The notes under the pieces are model-generated. The model worked only from the letters and a program-made list of their open reading frames with translations. It was not told the DNA's origin and searched no databases. 64,000 nt of DNA from Rhizophagus irregularis. Taxonomy: Eukaryota > Glomeromycota > Glomeromycetes > Glomerales > Glomeraceae. Every line of letters begins with the position of its first letter. The stretch's first letter is position 1. The position numbers were made by a program, and so were the translations under genes. This document shows positions 11,671-23,904 of the stretch, piece by piece. Location: NCBI RefSeq assembly GCF_026210795.1, contig NC_089457.1, forward strand, positions 1,116,001 through 1,180,000. The letters are read 5' to 3'.

Positions 11671-12360
11671 GTTGTTTCCGAAATTCAATTGGCAAATCCA
11701 AAATCTGAAATTACAAAATCGTAATTAATTACGTATTCCAAAATTCTGAAATTTGCATAATAGTGCGAAATTGCAAATATCTCGAGATCTAGTGATCAGA
11801 TTTCGATGATCATACTACCATTCGATTCGTCTCATCGAGACGAATCTAATAATATGTGTTTCATTTCTATAGCACCGATATTGATGGAGTTAATTTACTA
11901 TAAACATTTAATGAATTTTGGTATCGGAGCATGATCTAGTGATTAGATTTGAATGAATTTACCACCATTCAATTCGTCATGACGAGACGATTCTAATGGC
12001 GGTAAGATCATCTTTCTAGCATTGAAATTGACAGAGCTATTATGCTATAAATATTTAAAAGTTATTGGTATCAGAGCGCGATCTAGTGATTGGATTTAAA
12101 ATGATCTTACTACCATTAGAATCGCCTTATCGAGACGAATCAAATGGTAGTAAGATCATCCAAAACGGATAACTGGGTGCTAAGTTGTTATTTATTAAAG
12201 TTTTTATATATAAATTGGCAAAAATTAAGGCTAATTCTGGCCAAATATTTTCGTAATATGAAATTAATTACGGAGTCTGAAATTAATAATGAATTACTTA
12301 ATAATTACAGAATTACGTAATTACGTATTTCTGTAATACTAAAATAATTTTGGACACAAG
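11671..12360. mobile_element. TIR element with TA flanks, 690 bp
   Basis: The left end GTTGTTTCCGAAATT and right end AATTTTGGACACAAG are imperfect inverted repeats with TATA outside both. The interior has three copies of a block containing CCATTCGATTCGTCTC...GAGACGAATC next to ATCTAGTGATTGGATTT. The same block occurs in other MITEs of the window. Boundaries are less certain than for the neighbouring elements. Confidence 0.5.
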
Positions 12361-12591
12361 TATAATTGGTAATGGTATAAGAGACTGGACTGATTTCTTA
12401 TATAATTAAAAGTAAAGGTTTGTCTTAGTTATAGCTTTGATGGATGGCAGGTTCTTTGTTAGATTAATTAACTTTTTCAATTGTTTATATCTTTTTTATA
12501 TTTTGCCAACTTCACATAAAATAAAATAAACATATTTTATTGGATTTTTTTAATATAAAAAAAATGTAAAATATATATTATATTATATATA

Positions 12592-13552
12592 CAGTCAACT
12601 CTCTTTATAGTCACACATTTGGGACAGTTCATATTTGGTGATTATAAAGAGATGTGACTATATAAAAAATTTCTTATATTAGTATATCATAATTCCGGCC
12701 AAAAATTAACATAATTTTAGCCAAAATTATACTTAAAACTTTATTGTATTGTAACTCCGCCAATATTAATCGTAGAGAGATGATCTTACCGCCATTCGAT
12801 TCGTCTTGATGGGACGGTTCTAATGGTATAAAATACATTGAAATCCAATCACTAGATTAATTTCCGAAATTAAAAAAACATTAATGGTTTTTGTGTAATA
12901 ACTCTGCCAATATTGATCCTAGAGAGACGATCTTACAACCATTCGATTCGTCTTGATGCGACGAATCTAATGGTATAAAATACATCGGAATCCAATCACT
13001 ATATCAATTTCCGAAATTAAAAAATATTAAATAGTTTTTAAGTAGTAACTCCGTCAATATTGATCACAGAGAGATGAGCTTACCACCATTCGATTCGTCT
13101 TGATGAGGCGATTCCAACGAGCTATTAATCGTCTTTTTACAATCACTAGGTACCAAGAAATTTAGCAAAATGTTAAATAGCGCAGTAAACGTAAATCAAG
13201 AAATATAATAATGCTGATGCTTAACATTTTGTTGAATAACTCATCAGCCAGTGATTGTAAAAAGATAAAGCTACCACCATTCGATTTGTCTCAGTGAGAC
13301 GATTCTAACAAGCTATAGTACATCTTTGTACGATTATTAGATGCCAAGTTATTTAATATATTCTTTATATAACTGTGATTATAAATGGTTCTTTTTAATA
13401 TAAGATTTTTGAGGATAGGTGTGATAGTGACTATAGATAGATTGTGACTATATAGGATAGATTTTAATAATAAAGTGTTTTGAACATTCAACTGGTGTGA
13501 CTATATAGTAGAATGTGACTATAATGGGAGTGACTATAAAGGGAGTTGACTG
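12592..13552. mobile_element. X1: TA-type MITE, 961 bp
   Basis: Ends CAGTCAACTCTCTTTATAGT and the complement of CAGTCAACTCCCTTTATAGT are flanked by TA (12590-12591, 13553-13554). This is the uninterrupted relative of copy X2 (50573-61230) and shows the empty sites for both LINE insertions there: ATATTTGGTGATTAT at about 12631, and AAAAAGATAAAGCTA at about 13260. Inside are four modules with the CATTCGATTCGTCTTGATGA palindrome. A 66-codon open frame near the right end is also open in X2, but I see no protein character. Confidence 0.83.
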
Positions 13553-13554
13553 TA

Positions 13555-14584
13555 TATTAAAAATTCTATTCTACTATGCAAATATATATTTGACTATTAA
13601 TAATTTAATACTTTACTACACATAATTATATCTGATTATTTTAAAATTATATTATCAAATAAGCAATAATAAATCTCTTATAGGAAGAAATTTTTATATT
13701 TTGGCTAAGCAAATTCAAAACCTATATTTATATATATTGTTCAGAGTTCTACTTATCTTATAAATAAATGGAATTTTAAATATGATTACTAATAAAAAAA
13801 TATGTTTACTAAAAATAAAAAAATTTAATAGGTACTAATTTGACAAATTTAGAATTAGTTACTAAAGGATTAAGATTTAGAAATATTATAAAATTTACTA
13901 AATTAATAATTAAAATAATGTAAAAATTATAACAATGTAAAAATCCAATATTGTACATTGAGATCCCACTATTCCCTCTGTCATCAATTTACAGAATTGC
14001 CACATCGAATAGGCATTCTCATGGTCAAACAAACGAATAAATGAATGAACGAACAATTAAACGAACAAACAAGCAAATAATTAATGACATAATTAATAAA
14101 CAACATAATCAACGAACAACATACAACAACATATAACAACAATATACAACAACAACATTTTTAATTCACAACATAAATAGCGTTAGTAATATAAAATATC
14201 GTGCGACATAAAATTAAATTTAACCTCTTTAAACTTTCCTCAATTTTTATCCATTTTACCTTTAATTCCAAACTTCGATAGCTCTCGCTACGAATTATTC
14301 TATTTATTTCAACTTCAATATTTCGATAGTTCTTATTACAAAAGTGTATATTTAATTCATCTTATAATTATCATTTTATTCAATTAAAATTAATTAAGCG
14401 AACATTAATTAAAGTTTAGGGTGAACCAATTACCTTTAATTAATATTATACTTTATTAACAAATAATTAAAATTAACTATTCTAAATTACATTGTGGATG
14501 AGATAATGTGGAATTACTTTGAATTCTGCTCTCTATTTATACAGCCTTCTTTATATTTTCTATTCTAATATATAATATCTTTTA
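13555..14584. other. Non-coding; AAYGAAC-type short repeats
   Basis: Around 14020-14150 there are irregular repeats of AACGAAC/AATGAAC and ACAACA words. No gene, RNA or bounded element is seen. Confidence 0.45.
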
Positions 14585-14785
14585 TGTTCTTTTTTTATAT
14601 GTTATCTTTCTAATATGCTATCTTTTTAATATACTATCTTTTTAATATGCTATTTTTTAATATGCTATCTTTTAATATGCTATGCTATCTTTTAATTTAC
14701 TATCTTTTAATATGCTATCTTTTAATATGTTATCTTTTAATATGTTATCTTTTAATATGTTATCTTTTAATATACTATCTTTCGA
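14585..14785. repeat. 15-bp tandem repeat (ATATGCTATCTTTTA)
   Basis: A unit close to ATATGCTATCTTTTA repeats roughly a dozen times with single-base variation and some partial units. It creates open frames by chance. Confidence 0.85.
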
Positions 14786-14989
14786 TTATACATGGCCTGG
14801 TAATTCCCTATTTTCGTATAAATATGTAATTCGTAATCCTGGTAATTAATTACCAGATTTTTTGAAAAATACATAAATACGTAATTATTTATATCATACA
14901 TAATTAACATAAATATTATTGGCTGATCATGGGTCATGTGCTTTTTTTATACAAAGTCATATCAGCATTTTATTGTTTTTGCATTTTTA

Positions 14990-15560
14990 TATATATAAAT
15001 GCCAAAACCATCAGTTTCAGCATTTTTTTTGCATTATACAAGTCAAAATGCCAGAACTATCAGTTTTGGCGTTTTTTTTGCATCTTTACAAGTAAAAATG
15101 CTGGAACTATCAGTTTCAGCATTTTTTTTGCATTTTACAAGTAAAAACGCCAGAACCATCAGTTTCAGCATTTTTTTGCATCTTACAAGTAAAAACGCTA
15201 GAACAGTCAGTTTTGGCATTTTTTTTCATTTTTACTAGTAAAAACGCCAGAACTATTAGTTTTGGTGTTTTTTTTTACATTTCTACTAGTAAAAATGCCG
15301 GAACTATCAGTTTCGGTGTTTTTTTGCATTTCTACTAGTAAAAACGCTAGAACTGATAGTTCTGGCATTTTTTTTGCATTTTACAAGTAAAAATGCCAGA
15401 ATCATCAGTTTCAGCGTTTTTTTTTCATTTTTACTAGTAAAAATGCTGGAACTATTAGTTTTGGCATTTTTTTTATATTTCTACTAGTAAAAACACCAGA
15501 ACCATCAGTTTCAGTATTTTTTTTCATTTCTACTAGTAAAAATGCCAGAACTGATCACAA
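14990..15560. repeat. ~50-bp minisatellite with a hairpin in every unit
   Basis: About eleven copies occur of a unit containing AGTAAAAATGCCAGAACTAT, then CAGTTTCAGCATTTTTTTT and GCATTT. Within each unit AAAAATGC pairs with GCATTTTT, so each copy can form a stem-loop. Sequence variation between units is mostly transitions (TGCC/CGCC, TTTCAGC/TTTTGGC). Confidence 0.85.
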
Positions 15561-15614
15561 GTCAAAATCGAGGCTATCAGTTGCATATCGGGTACCAGAT
15601 ATATGTAGGATAAG

Positions 15615-16020
15615 TGGGATACCACACTATAATATAATTATATTATAGTGTGGTATTTCACTTGGACTAGGTTATAGTATCACGCTATAATCTAAATACC
15701 ATACTATAATCTGAATATCACGTTATATTCTAGATATCACACTATAATCCAAATACCACACTATAATCTAAATACTACACTAAAATCTAAATATCACACT
15801 ATAACCTAAATATCATGCTATAATCTAATTACTATGACCTAATTACCACGCTTTAATCTGAATACATAATCTGGCTACCACACTATAATCTACTTCTTTT
15901 ATTTTGATACTATTTCTATTCACATTCTAGCTATATTTTTATACCTTTCTTGATATCTGTATTTTTCTCTTATGTATGATTTTATTACCACGTTATAATC
16001 TAAATACCCCACACTTTAAC
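15615..16020. repeat. ~20-bp satellite-like repeat (CACACTATAATCTAAATAC)
   Basis: Some fifteen irregularly spaced copies of CACACTATAATCTAAATA are present. At the left edge an inverted copy gives the near-perfect palindrome ACACTATAATATAATTATAT...TATAGTGT (about 15631-15655). Confidence 0.8.
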
Positions 16021-16986
16021 TTTCGTGCACTCTCTTTTCTTCCTGTTTCTACTCTATTTGTAATTTAAGTTATATATTGTTGATACTGATCTTTCATGTC
16101 TGATTGAATGTCAAATTCTATATTGAAGTACTTACCCTTTGTGCCTATTTGGTTGCCTTTCTAGATGCTGAAATGTGGTAAAAAAATATGGTGTCGGGTG
16201 GTGCAGTAAATTCGTGATTAATTTTGGCTGACATTATGACATAATTCTGGTCAGTCTTTAGGGCATATAATTCGGGATTCAGCTTGGCGCCATGGTAGTG
16301 ACCTGATAGTATCCTGGAACTGTCATGGAACTGGCAGGGAACTGGCGAGGGGATTACACAATCAAATGGGTTAATGGACAACTGGTAAACTTTACACCAG
16401 GCTTCGAATGCTGAATTATTATGTCCAAAGGCTGATTTTATGAAATAATACTGGCCGAAATTATGGAGCGAATCTTGACTGCGCTTTACTGCGCCTACTG
16501 CTCCAGTCACGTGATCCTGTTATGGTACTGAACACCCTCTGTCATAATATAGCAAATTTAGTTAACCGGTTGTATTAGTTATCGTATCCTTATGGTTGTT
16601 GCCAGAAGTGCGCCGATTTTGTAATCCTATTTGTTGCCAGTTTATGTATGCCAACTTCGTGTCCCTAGTAAAAGTAAAGTTGTGGCTGAATTTATATATG
16701 GAATATTATGTCATCGAAATTGAACAAAAATCTATTGCGCCAAAAATAATAATAAAATTTGTCTAACTTTAATATCGATTTTGGGTATTCTATTGGGCGT
16801 GCAATTTGTATTAGCTTGGCCGGCCCATTTATTTGCTAAGAAGTACACCATCTTGTGGTCTAACTATTGCGCCGGTATATGTATGCCGATTTCGTGTCCT
16901 GAGATTTGAATCATTAGAACGCATTTATATTATATTTTACCACATTTTCGAGGCGTATTAGGATATAAATTGGGACGATTTTTTGT
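16021..16986. other. Unassigned, possible aged direct repeat
   Basis: A block at about 16625 (TTGCCAGTTTATGTATGCCA, then ACTTCGTGTCCC) has a diverged relative at about 16865 (TTGCGCCGGTATATGTATGC, then CGATTTCGTGTCCT). One 121-codon open frame on the minus strand (16145-16510) has no recognisable features. No other signal. Confidence 0.4.
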
Positions 16987-17390
16987 TGTCATCGGCTGTC
17001 ACTAGTGTTACTAGTTCTGAATACTAACTGGTGACAGAACTAGTGACAGCTTTGTTATCTTTCTTGAGATTATTAGGCTATTTTATTTCTTTCTTGATTA
17101 GTGTCACTAGTGTCACTAGTAAAAGAGTAATAAATTAGAAAAAAAAAATCAAATTTTTTTTATGCTACCTACTTTACACAAGATATATTATAATAAATGT
17201 ATGCTATAAAAAAATAAAAAAAGTTAAGGAACTCAGATTTTTTTCAGTGACACTAGTGACACTAGTGACATCTATCAAGAAAGGTTTCTTTCAGCCTAGA
17301 ATTCCTAAAGAGCCTATTATCTGCGTCACTAGTTCTGTCACTAGCTTTTTTTCTAGTGATACGATCCCTTTCGGGATCCACTAGTGACAA
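16987..17390. mobile_element. Fold-back repeat built on GTCACTAGT
   Basis: GTCACTAGTGTCACTAGT-type words (17000-17130) are mirrored by ACTAGTGACACTAGTGAC at about 17252 and GTCACTAGTTCTGTCACTAG at about 17331. The two halves can form a stem of several hundred bases with an AT-rich middle. Its right edge overlaps the last codons of the zinc-finger gene at 17381, so it may have supplied that gene's C-terminus. No duplication could be fixed. Confidence 0.55.
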
Positions 17391-17728
17391 GTTATAATAT
17401 TTTCGTTTACCTCTAAATTACCTATCGGTATCTCCGCTGAAGCCATCTTAGCCTGCTTTTTTCGATGATAATGTTCCCTCGATCTATGTTTTTTTGCATG
17501 TGTATCGTAATAGTCATATCTGGATCTTGTCATCTCATCACATCCGCTTTCTTTGCAAGCAACTTGCCTAGAATCCTGATGGACTTTACATCCTTTTGGA
17601 GAATAGCATCTCCAATTGCACTCTTCTCCAGTCCTAAGTATATATGGACAATAATAAAAATTCCAGGATGGATCCTTTGCTTTAGCGCCTTCGGCCTGGG
17701 ATCGTTTCTCCTTTTTTCCGCCTCCCAT
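17381..17728 (-). CDS. Small zinc-finger-like protein, probably viral
   Basis: A 115-residue protein, strongly basic at the N-terminus (MGGGKKEKRSQ). A Cys/His cluster follows from about residue 26 to 85: CPYI..., EECNWRCY, GCKVH, VACKESGCDE, then THAKKH and EHYH. The spacing suggests two zinc sites of mixed CCCH/CCHH type. It is divergent from the DNA polymerase with about 120 bp between starts, as is common in tightly packed large DNA virus genomes. Base composition is less AT-rich than the transposon DNA around it. Function unknown: it could be a DNA- or RNA-binding regulator. The last residues are encoded by the edge of a fold-back repeat, so the natural C-terminus may be lost. Confidence 0.55.
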   Translation of the reverse strand: MGGGKKEKRSQAEGAKAKDPSWNFYYCPYILRTGEECNWRCYSPKGCKVHQDSRQVACKESGCDEMTRSRYDYYDTHAKKHRSREHYHRKKQAKMASAEIPIGNLEVNENIITCH

Positions 17729-17847
17729 TTGTTATATATCAATTAATAATGTCAGGGAATTATTTTCATTTTAAACATTTTTTCTTACGAATAATATACC
17801 TCGAGTTTTGGTATAACTATAAATTATCGTAAATTGCTTAAGAAAAA
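17729..17847. promoter_or_regulatory. Divergent AT-rich promoter region
   Basis: The gap of about 120 bp between the two divergent ATGs has no introns or repeats. It contains poly-A/T runs such as TTTAAACATTTTTTC and AAGAAAAAATG abutting the polymerase start. Compact A+T-rich early promoters are typical of cytoplasmic large DNA viruses; that it acts as one is inference. Confidence 0.4.
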
Positions 17848-19566
17848 ATGACCCAATCTGAGCTTTTAGAGTTCCTCTCTGACGCGCCCGCTCTTTTTCG
17901 CCTAGAGGTCAAAAAAGATAAAACATCAGGTCGGGTAATCAGATATGGAAGTGAGAATTACTTGTTGGGCCTTCCAACTCGTGATGAACTAGTTGCGAGA
18001 AACAATGGGGGCTCGACTTCAACTCTCAATGACGAAATAGCGAACCATCGAGGTATTCCATTCATGCCAGTCGACATAGGAGAAGCTAAAGAATATTTTA
18101 ATCAAATTCCTCATTATATTCTTCGCCTCTATGAGTATCTCGTCAATGGCCAGAAAGCAGTTGTCGCTATTACCGGTATCAAGGTATTTTTCGATATTCA
18201 TGTTCCCAGCAATACAAGTATCCCTAAATTCTGGTCTAAAGTGAAGGGCATCCTTGCTACTGGGAAAGACAATGAGGGGAAGACCGTAAACATGAATCTA
18301 ATCCAGATGGAATATATAAAGGCATATCCTATTCGTGGATATCATGCAGAAAAAAAGCCATATCTTCGCATTATCACACCTAATAAAGATCTAAGGTTCA
18401 CCGCTCTCGATATTATCTCAAGCTACAATTCAAAGGTTGATCCCGAATGTAAAATAGAGACAGCTTCAGACGATACAGGCATATATTATCGTAAAGTTGC
18501 GAGAGAGTATAGAATACCTCTTTCCGGGTGGGGATTAATAAGTGATTATAGATATAATTTCAGTGCACCTTATTATGCGAAATCCCAACATTGTCCACAT
18601 GCATTTTATGTCTACATTGAAAACTTTCGTCCTATAGACAATTTTGAACCATTTTACAAAATATATCCATCTTCTCTCTTTACCCATGATCGAGCATTAG
18701 TCCTAACATGGGATATAGAAACATACGACTCGCGTGGGTCAGGAAACTTCCCAGAAGCTAAAAATGACACATCTCAAATTTTTACGATCTGTATGACCCT
18801 GCATTGGAAAGATGATCCGATCCCCTTAGAGCGGATATGTTTAGTTGATGTAGAAACGGAACCAGACCCGCGCTGGATTACGATTATATGCGGCAACCAG
18901 ACTAATATAATAAAGGCGTTCGCTTTATGTTGGAAATTTTTTGCTCCAGACATCGAACTTGGATTTAATGATTCAGGATACGATTGGCCTTTCATTGTAG
19001 AAAAGGCCACCAAATTAAATGTTCTCGAGTGGATGGTCCAGCGAATGTCGGCAAACCCGCATAAGAAAGCTGATGCTGAATCTATCCTCACTTGGAATTA
19101 TTTTGGCGGAAAAGGGAAGCCACTAACTAATGGTTTCTTCTGAAGGGACCAGTACGTAAAGAAAGAGGACAGAGGTCCCAAAAAAGTGTTAGGACGAGAA
19201 TCTATCAATATCAAAATCAATCCCTCTTTGACTTTCGAATCCTCCTTTCTTAAACTTCTGGGATGTGTACCGATCGATGTTCGCGCAAGTTTTATGCAAC
19301 TTCACCCCCGCTCTGAGAAAACATTACTAAAATACTTCTTAGAAAAATATGGTCTCGATGGTAAAGCCGATATGCCCATGAGCAAATTATGGAAGTATTA
19401 TTTGAAAGCGAAAGACAGGGCTTTCGACTCTTCCAAAAAACATATGCATGAAATCGTAAATTATTGTGTTATAGATGCTTTACGTTGTCAGGAGCTCATA
19501 GTCAAATCTAATGTTATAAATGATTACAGAAAGGTGGCCTCAATCGCTCATATACATCAGGAAATT
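17848..19566 (+). pseudogene. B-family DNA polymerase, exonuclease half (endogenous large DNA virus-like), truncated
   Basis: An intronless frame starts at 17848. Three 3'-5' exonuclease motifs appear in order: ExoI WDIETY (about residue 288), Exo[12 protein letters not shown] (about 372) and ExoIII YCVID (about 538). The N-terminal 280 residues are typical in length for viral B-family enzymes, which run to about 1000-1200 residues. There are two breaks: a TGA at 19141-19143 after which the same frame resumes, and the terminal repeat of Plavaka copy A at 19555, just after ExoIII. The palm/fingers domains (DxxSLYPS, YGDTD) are not in the window. Intronless structure, compact divergent neighbour and motif style suggest a nucleocytoplasmic large DNA virus, perhaps asfarvirus-related, rather than the host's own polymerases. 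I am sure of the family, less of the source. Confidence 0.82.
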
Positions 19567-20060
19567 ATATAGTGCGAAAAGTTGCGCAAGTTTACACATC
19601 ATAATATTTCGTAAGCTTCCAGACCTGCCGCAAGTTTGCATAAGCGTAATATTTTGTAACTTTTTAAAATATTTCAAAATATTACGATATGCAAAGCTTC
19701 GTAATTTTACGATTTGTAATATTCCGTAATTTTGCGATTTGCAATATTTCGTAATTTTACATAATATTTCGTAAGTTTTTAGACCCGCCGCAAGTTTGCG
19801 TAAGCGTAATATTTTGTAACTTTTTAAAATATTTCGAAATATTACTGTATGCAAGGCTTCGTAATTTTACGATTCGTAATATTTCGTAATTTTACTGCGT
19901 AATACTTCGCAACTTTTTAAAATATTTCGAAATTCTATGATGCGTAATGTTCCATAATTTGACGATTCGTAATATTCTGTGATTTTACACAACTTAATAT
20001 TTTGTAATATTTCAAAATATTTCGATAAATAATACTTCATTTTCTGTACTATAAGTTTAT
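19566..20060. repeat. Copy A subterminal repeats (CGTAATATTTCG)
   Basis: Dense recurrence of CGTAATATTTCGTAA, TTTTAAAATATTTCGAAATA and CGCAAGTTTGCGTAAGCG words. Arrays of short subterminal motifs are the known transposase-binding zones of CACTA-type elements. The mirrored block in D is 43690-44188. Confidence 0.75.
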
Positions 20061-20099
20061 ATAATGTATGTTTTATTAGATATAATCATAAAAAATTAC

Positions 20100-20680
20100 A
20101 AGTATTTATTAATATATACAGAATACATAAAAGTAAAAAAAGAAAGAGTAGAGTAACAATATTATTAGACGTAAAAAAAAAGAGAAACAGCTATAGTAAC
20201 GTTAGTATTAGATATAAAGATAAAAGAAATATTGTTATTATTGTTAGTATTAAGGTAAAAAGAGTTAAAGAAACAGTAAAAGGAGTAAAAGAAACATGGA
20301 TATTATCGTTAGTATTAAAGTACAAGTAAAAAGAAATAAAGGAAACGTAGATAGTATTGTTAGTATTACGACATAAAGTAACAAAGAGGTAAAAAAAAAA
20401 CGCGTTAATATTAAAATAATTAGTATTAATAAATAAATATTTCTATACCTGCAAAGTAATTGAACAAAAGAATAAAGAAATAAAGAGAAAGGAAAAAATA
20501 AACATGTTGTTAGTATTGTTAGTATCGTTAGTATTAAAGTACAAGTAAAAAGGAATAAAGGAAACATGGATATTATTGTTAGTATTACGATACAAAATAA
20601 CAAAGAGGTAAAAAAAAATGAAAATAATTAGTATTAATAAACAAATATTTCTATACCTGCAAAGCAATAAATTATGAAAT
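20100..20680. repeat. Tandem-like GTTAGTATTA...GGAAAC repeats (copy A)
   Basis: A word of about 90 bp containing TTGTTAGTATTAAAGTACAA, GTAAAAAGGAATAAAGGAAA and ATACCTGCAAAG recurs two to three times with drift. The inverted match in D is 43060-43660. It lies between the subterminal array and the accessory gene and shows no coding sense. Confidence 0.6.
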
Positions 20681-20914
20681 ATATGTAAATATATTGTATA
20701 TAATTAAAGAAATAATAGAAAGAAGAGACAAAAAAATTAAAAATATTGAACAAAAGAATAAAGAAATAAGAAACAAAAATAAATAAGACAAAAACGCGTG
20801 CATGATTAAATGATTAAATGATTAAATCACATGCAAGGATCAGCCTAATTTTGATTGGCCAGAAAATATGATATCGTAAAATTACGGAAATCCGCATTTT
20901 AAAAAATCACAGAA

Positions 20915-21130
20915 ATTGTATATGCACAATTACTAAATATTATCCCTTCGTGATAAATTAAAAATTATCAACACAAATTCAACACAAATTTAACAAATTT
21001 AACGAAATTTGGCCAAAATTAACAAATTTTTACCAGAATTATCAACACAAATTGAACACAAATTGAACACAAATTTCAGCCACGATTTATTTATGTCACA
21101 CCCGTGTTGTTAAGAATTATTAACCATTTT
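20915..21130. repeat. Conserved subterminal block of Plavaka elements
   Basis: About 200 bp with AACACAAATTCAACACAAAT, TTTGGCCAAAATTAACAAAT and CACCCGTGTTGTTAA. The same block occurs at 42610-42840 (inverted) and 36690-36900 (same orientation), that is, near both ends of D. It is therefore a subterminal inverted repeat of this element family, ending just before the 3' end of each gene, and may hold cis signals for transposition or termination. Confidence 0.75.
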
Positions 21131-23083
21131 ATTTATTAAAACTATATTAATTATGGTAAAAAAAAATGCTATTACGTGTGATATATATAAAAAATAATAT
21201 TTATTTCCTATGCAACCCATAATTCTCTAATAAACTATTTACATACCGACCTTCCTCCTCCGTGTTATAAGAGTCAATAGAAAGTATATCATCGTCAGCT
21301 ATGCCATCATTGGCCGCACCATCGTTGGCCGCACCATCATTGGCCGCATCATCGTTAGCCGCACCATCGTTAGGCCTACCATCGTTAGTCACACCATCAT
21401 CAGCCACACCTGCTTTATCGTCAGCTGCTCTATCACCACCATCATCTACATCATTACCATCATGAGAATCATCGTCTGAATGTGTAAATTTATTCCTATT
21501 TTCCAACTTTTGCTAAAAATCAATAAATAAATAAATAAACTGTAATTCAAATAATTCACATTTTGCAAATTGTAAATTAAAAACTTACTAAGTTGTTGAT
21601 TCATCAGCAAGTTTTAAACAGGCGTATAAAGTGTTGAAAAACGCCATGTGTTGCTCAACGCCAAAAAACGTAGGGAAACGAACCCTTTGTCAATCAACGC
21701 CACCTAAAAACGTTGAAAAACGCGTAAAACAACACCAATTTAAATGTAAAACAACATACAGTAAAACAACGATAGTTTAAAAACGTGTATACAATGTATA
21801 AAAACGCGTATATTGATATTAAAAATGCGTAAAGCAATGATTTTATTGTATATTATTAATATATATATTATATAAAATATGTAAATTTATTTATGATAAA
21901 ATACGTATCAATTCAAATACATTATCTAATGTAAATTCCTCTTGTTATAATTGGATTGCCACAAATTTTTAAGCGATCAACGTACTAAATTTCCGTTGAC
22001 ATAGCACCCCTGGTGACACAACCATAACAAGGTGGGAATGTGATTTGTACAACTGAATCACTTGATTGATCTTTCTACAAACTGAAACGCGATAATTATA
22101 TTAATATTATTAACTGAATGATATTGCTAAATTGCAATTGATACATAATATAATGCATACTAGAATAATACATATAGATTAGAAGACAAAAAATGACAAC
22201 AACGAATAATATCAAATTATAAAAGTCACGTGAACTTTTATTGCTCTTCTTCTAAATCAGCAACTTCTAAATCAGCTGCTTGATTATCGTCCGTCGTATG
22301 CTCATCATAAACATCATCAACACGATTATTAACTCCAATGATTTCATCATCATCGTCAATAGGTGTTATAGGTGTTTTGGGCGAAGACTCACATTCACAT
22401 TCTTCAGAATCCTAAATAAAGAAATACAATATTACTAGTAATTTAATTTAAAACATTACATACAATTCAGTTGAAAGATTACTTACCACGTCTGTATCTG
22501 TTATATTTCCGGTCCATGAATCGACAATGTCTGCATCGATTTTTGACGAAAGGTGTTCCTCGTCAAATATAACTTCTAATACCGACTGAACCCAAATGGC
22601 GTTTTTATTTGTACGCTTTTTATCAGATGCAAAAACCGATTTAATTATTAACGAAATATAAGTATCAGACGACGGATCATCTGAGTCGCTCGGTTTGTAT
22701 AAATCTTCATGGACCTGTTGAACGTTTTTACTTGCTTTCTATGTTCGCATCTGTTGTTTGCTGAAATTATCTTTGAATGGCGTTATTCTATTAATACCGA
22801 AAGTACTCCACAAACTTTCTTTCAATTTTCTAATGTAGTAACCTTTTTTAACGCGATTTGCAGCAAGTAACTATATTTAATAAAATAAACAAGTTGTTAT
22901 AAATTTGGCAATTAATGACTAATATATAATACAAATACTACTTACTTGTGAATGCATTCTATCATCCCACAAATAATCGAACGAAACTCCTTTTCCGGAC
23001 AACTTCATGAGTATTTTGGCGGATGTTTCATCATTTTCTAATTTTTCTTTAAGGCGATTTTTCATTTGTTGGTCGGTTACTCG

Positions 23084-23362
23084 CACTGGTAAAAAAATGA
23101 TTTATCCTACACATATCTTACACATATTGGGTACTTAAAATGTAGAAAATCATACACAAATAATACACATATCATACACATATCGGGTACTAATATATAT
23201 ATCATACATATATCAGGTACCTGATAGGTATACTATATATATAAGTACCCGATATGTGTATGATATGTGTATTATTTGTGTATGATTTTCTACATTTTGA
23301 GTACCCGATATATGTAAGATATGTGTAGGATATGTGTAGGATAGACCATTTTTTTACCAGTG
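23084..23362. mobile_element. CACTA-type MITE, 279 bp, near-perfect palindrome
   Basis: Ends CACTGGTAAAAAAATG and CATTTTTTTACCAGTG are flanked by the 3-bp duplication TCG (23081-23083, 23363-23365). CACTG ends with a 3-bp duplication are the mark of CACTA/EnSpm elements. Arms of about 125 bp (TACACATATCTTACACATAT, then GGGTAC) meet at a GGTACC-containing centre. It disrupts an exon of the copy C accessory gene. Confidence 0.88.
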
Positions 23363-23904
23363 TCGTCGATGCTCATGAAATAATTCATAAGAAAGATCTT
23401 TAATCGCATCCTTAATACATACAAATTGTTATATTTAGTAAATAATATAAAGAAATACATAACTTTAAACCATATATTTACGTGATAAAATTCATCTGAG
23501 TTTTTGTCTTTCTTTTTCGTTTTACCCTTTTTTTTAACCTCGACTTCAGTTTCAACGTTGCGATGAGAATCTAATACCGACATTATATTTGAAATCTGGT
23601 CTTTTTGTTCGTTTAACATAGCTTCAAACCTTTCTTGATTATTAATAATCGTGTTGAGTTTTGATGCTGTTTTTTGATTAATTTGTATTAATTTGGCAAA
23701 TTTACCAGAACTAACTGCTATAAATTATCGTTAATAAGAATAATAAGAACCAATTTGATAATTTATTAACAAAACAACAATGAACAAACAGTATATATCG
23801 TATCTAACCTTGATCCGTTACTTTAGATGATGATGTTGTCGCATTATTATTTGATGGCGATTCTTTACTAATCACTGCCTTAACGCTGGATGACGATGAT
23901 TTAC

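Noticed and set aside
13291-13491. 66-codon frame present in both X1 and X2 (also 60969-61169)
   Set aside because: Shared because the MITE copies are related. The protein has no character, and it spans the palindromic module and the terminal repeat region.
14929-15238. Open frames over the 50-bp minisatellite
   Set aside because: Created by repeat units whose length keeps a frame open by chance; no start context and no homologous protein pattern.
14990-16020. CRISPR-like array
   Set aside because: The repeats are contiguous or irregularly spaced, without unique spacers of constant length, and the DNA is eukaryotic.
16145-16510. 121-codon minus-strand frame as a gene
   Set aside because: Some non-random composition but no recognisable domain, no supporting neighbour and no paralogue in the window; kept only as part of an unassigned region.
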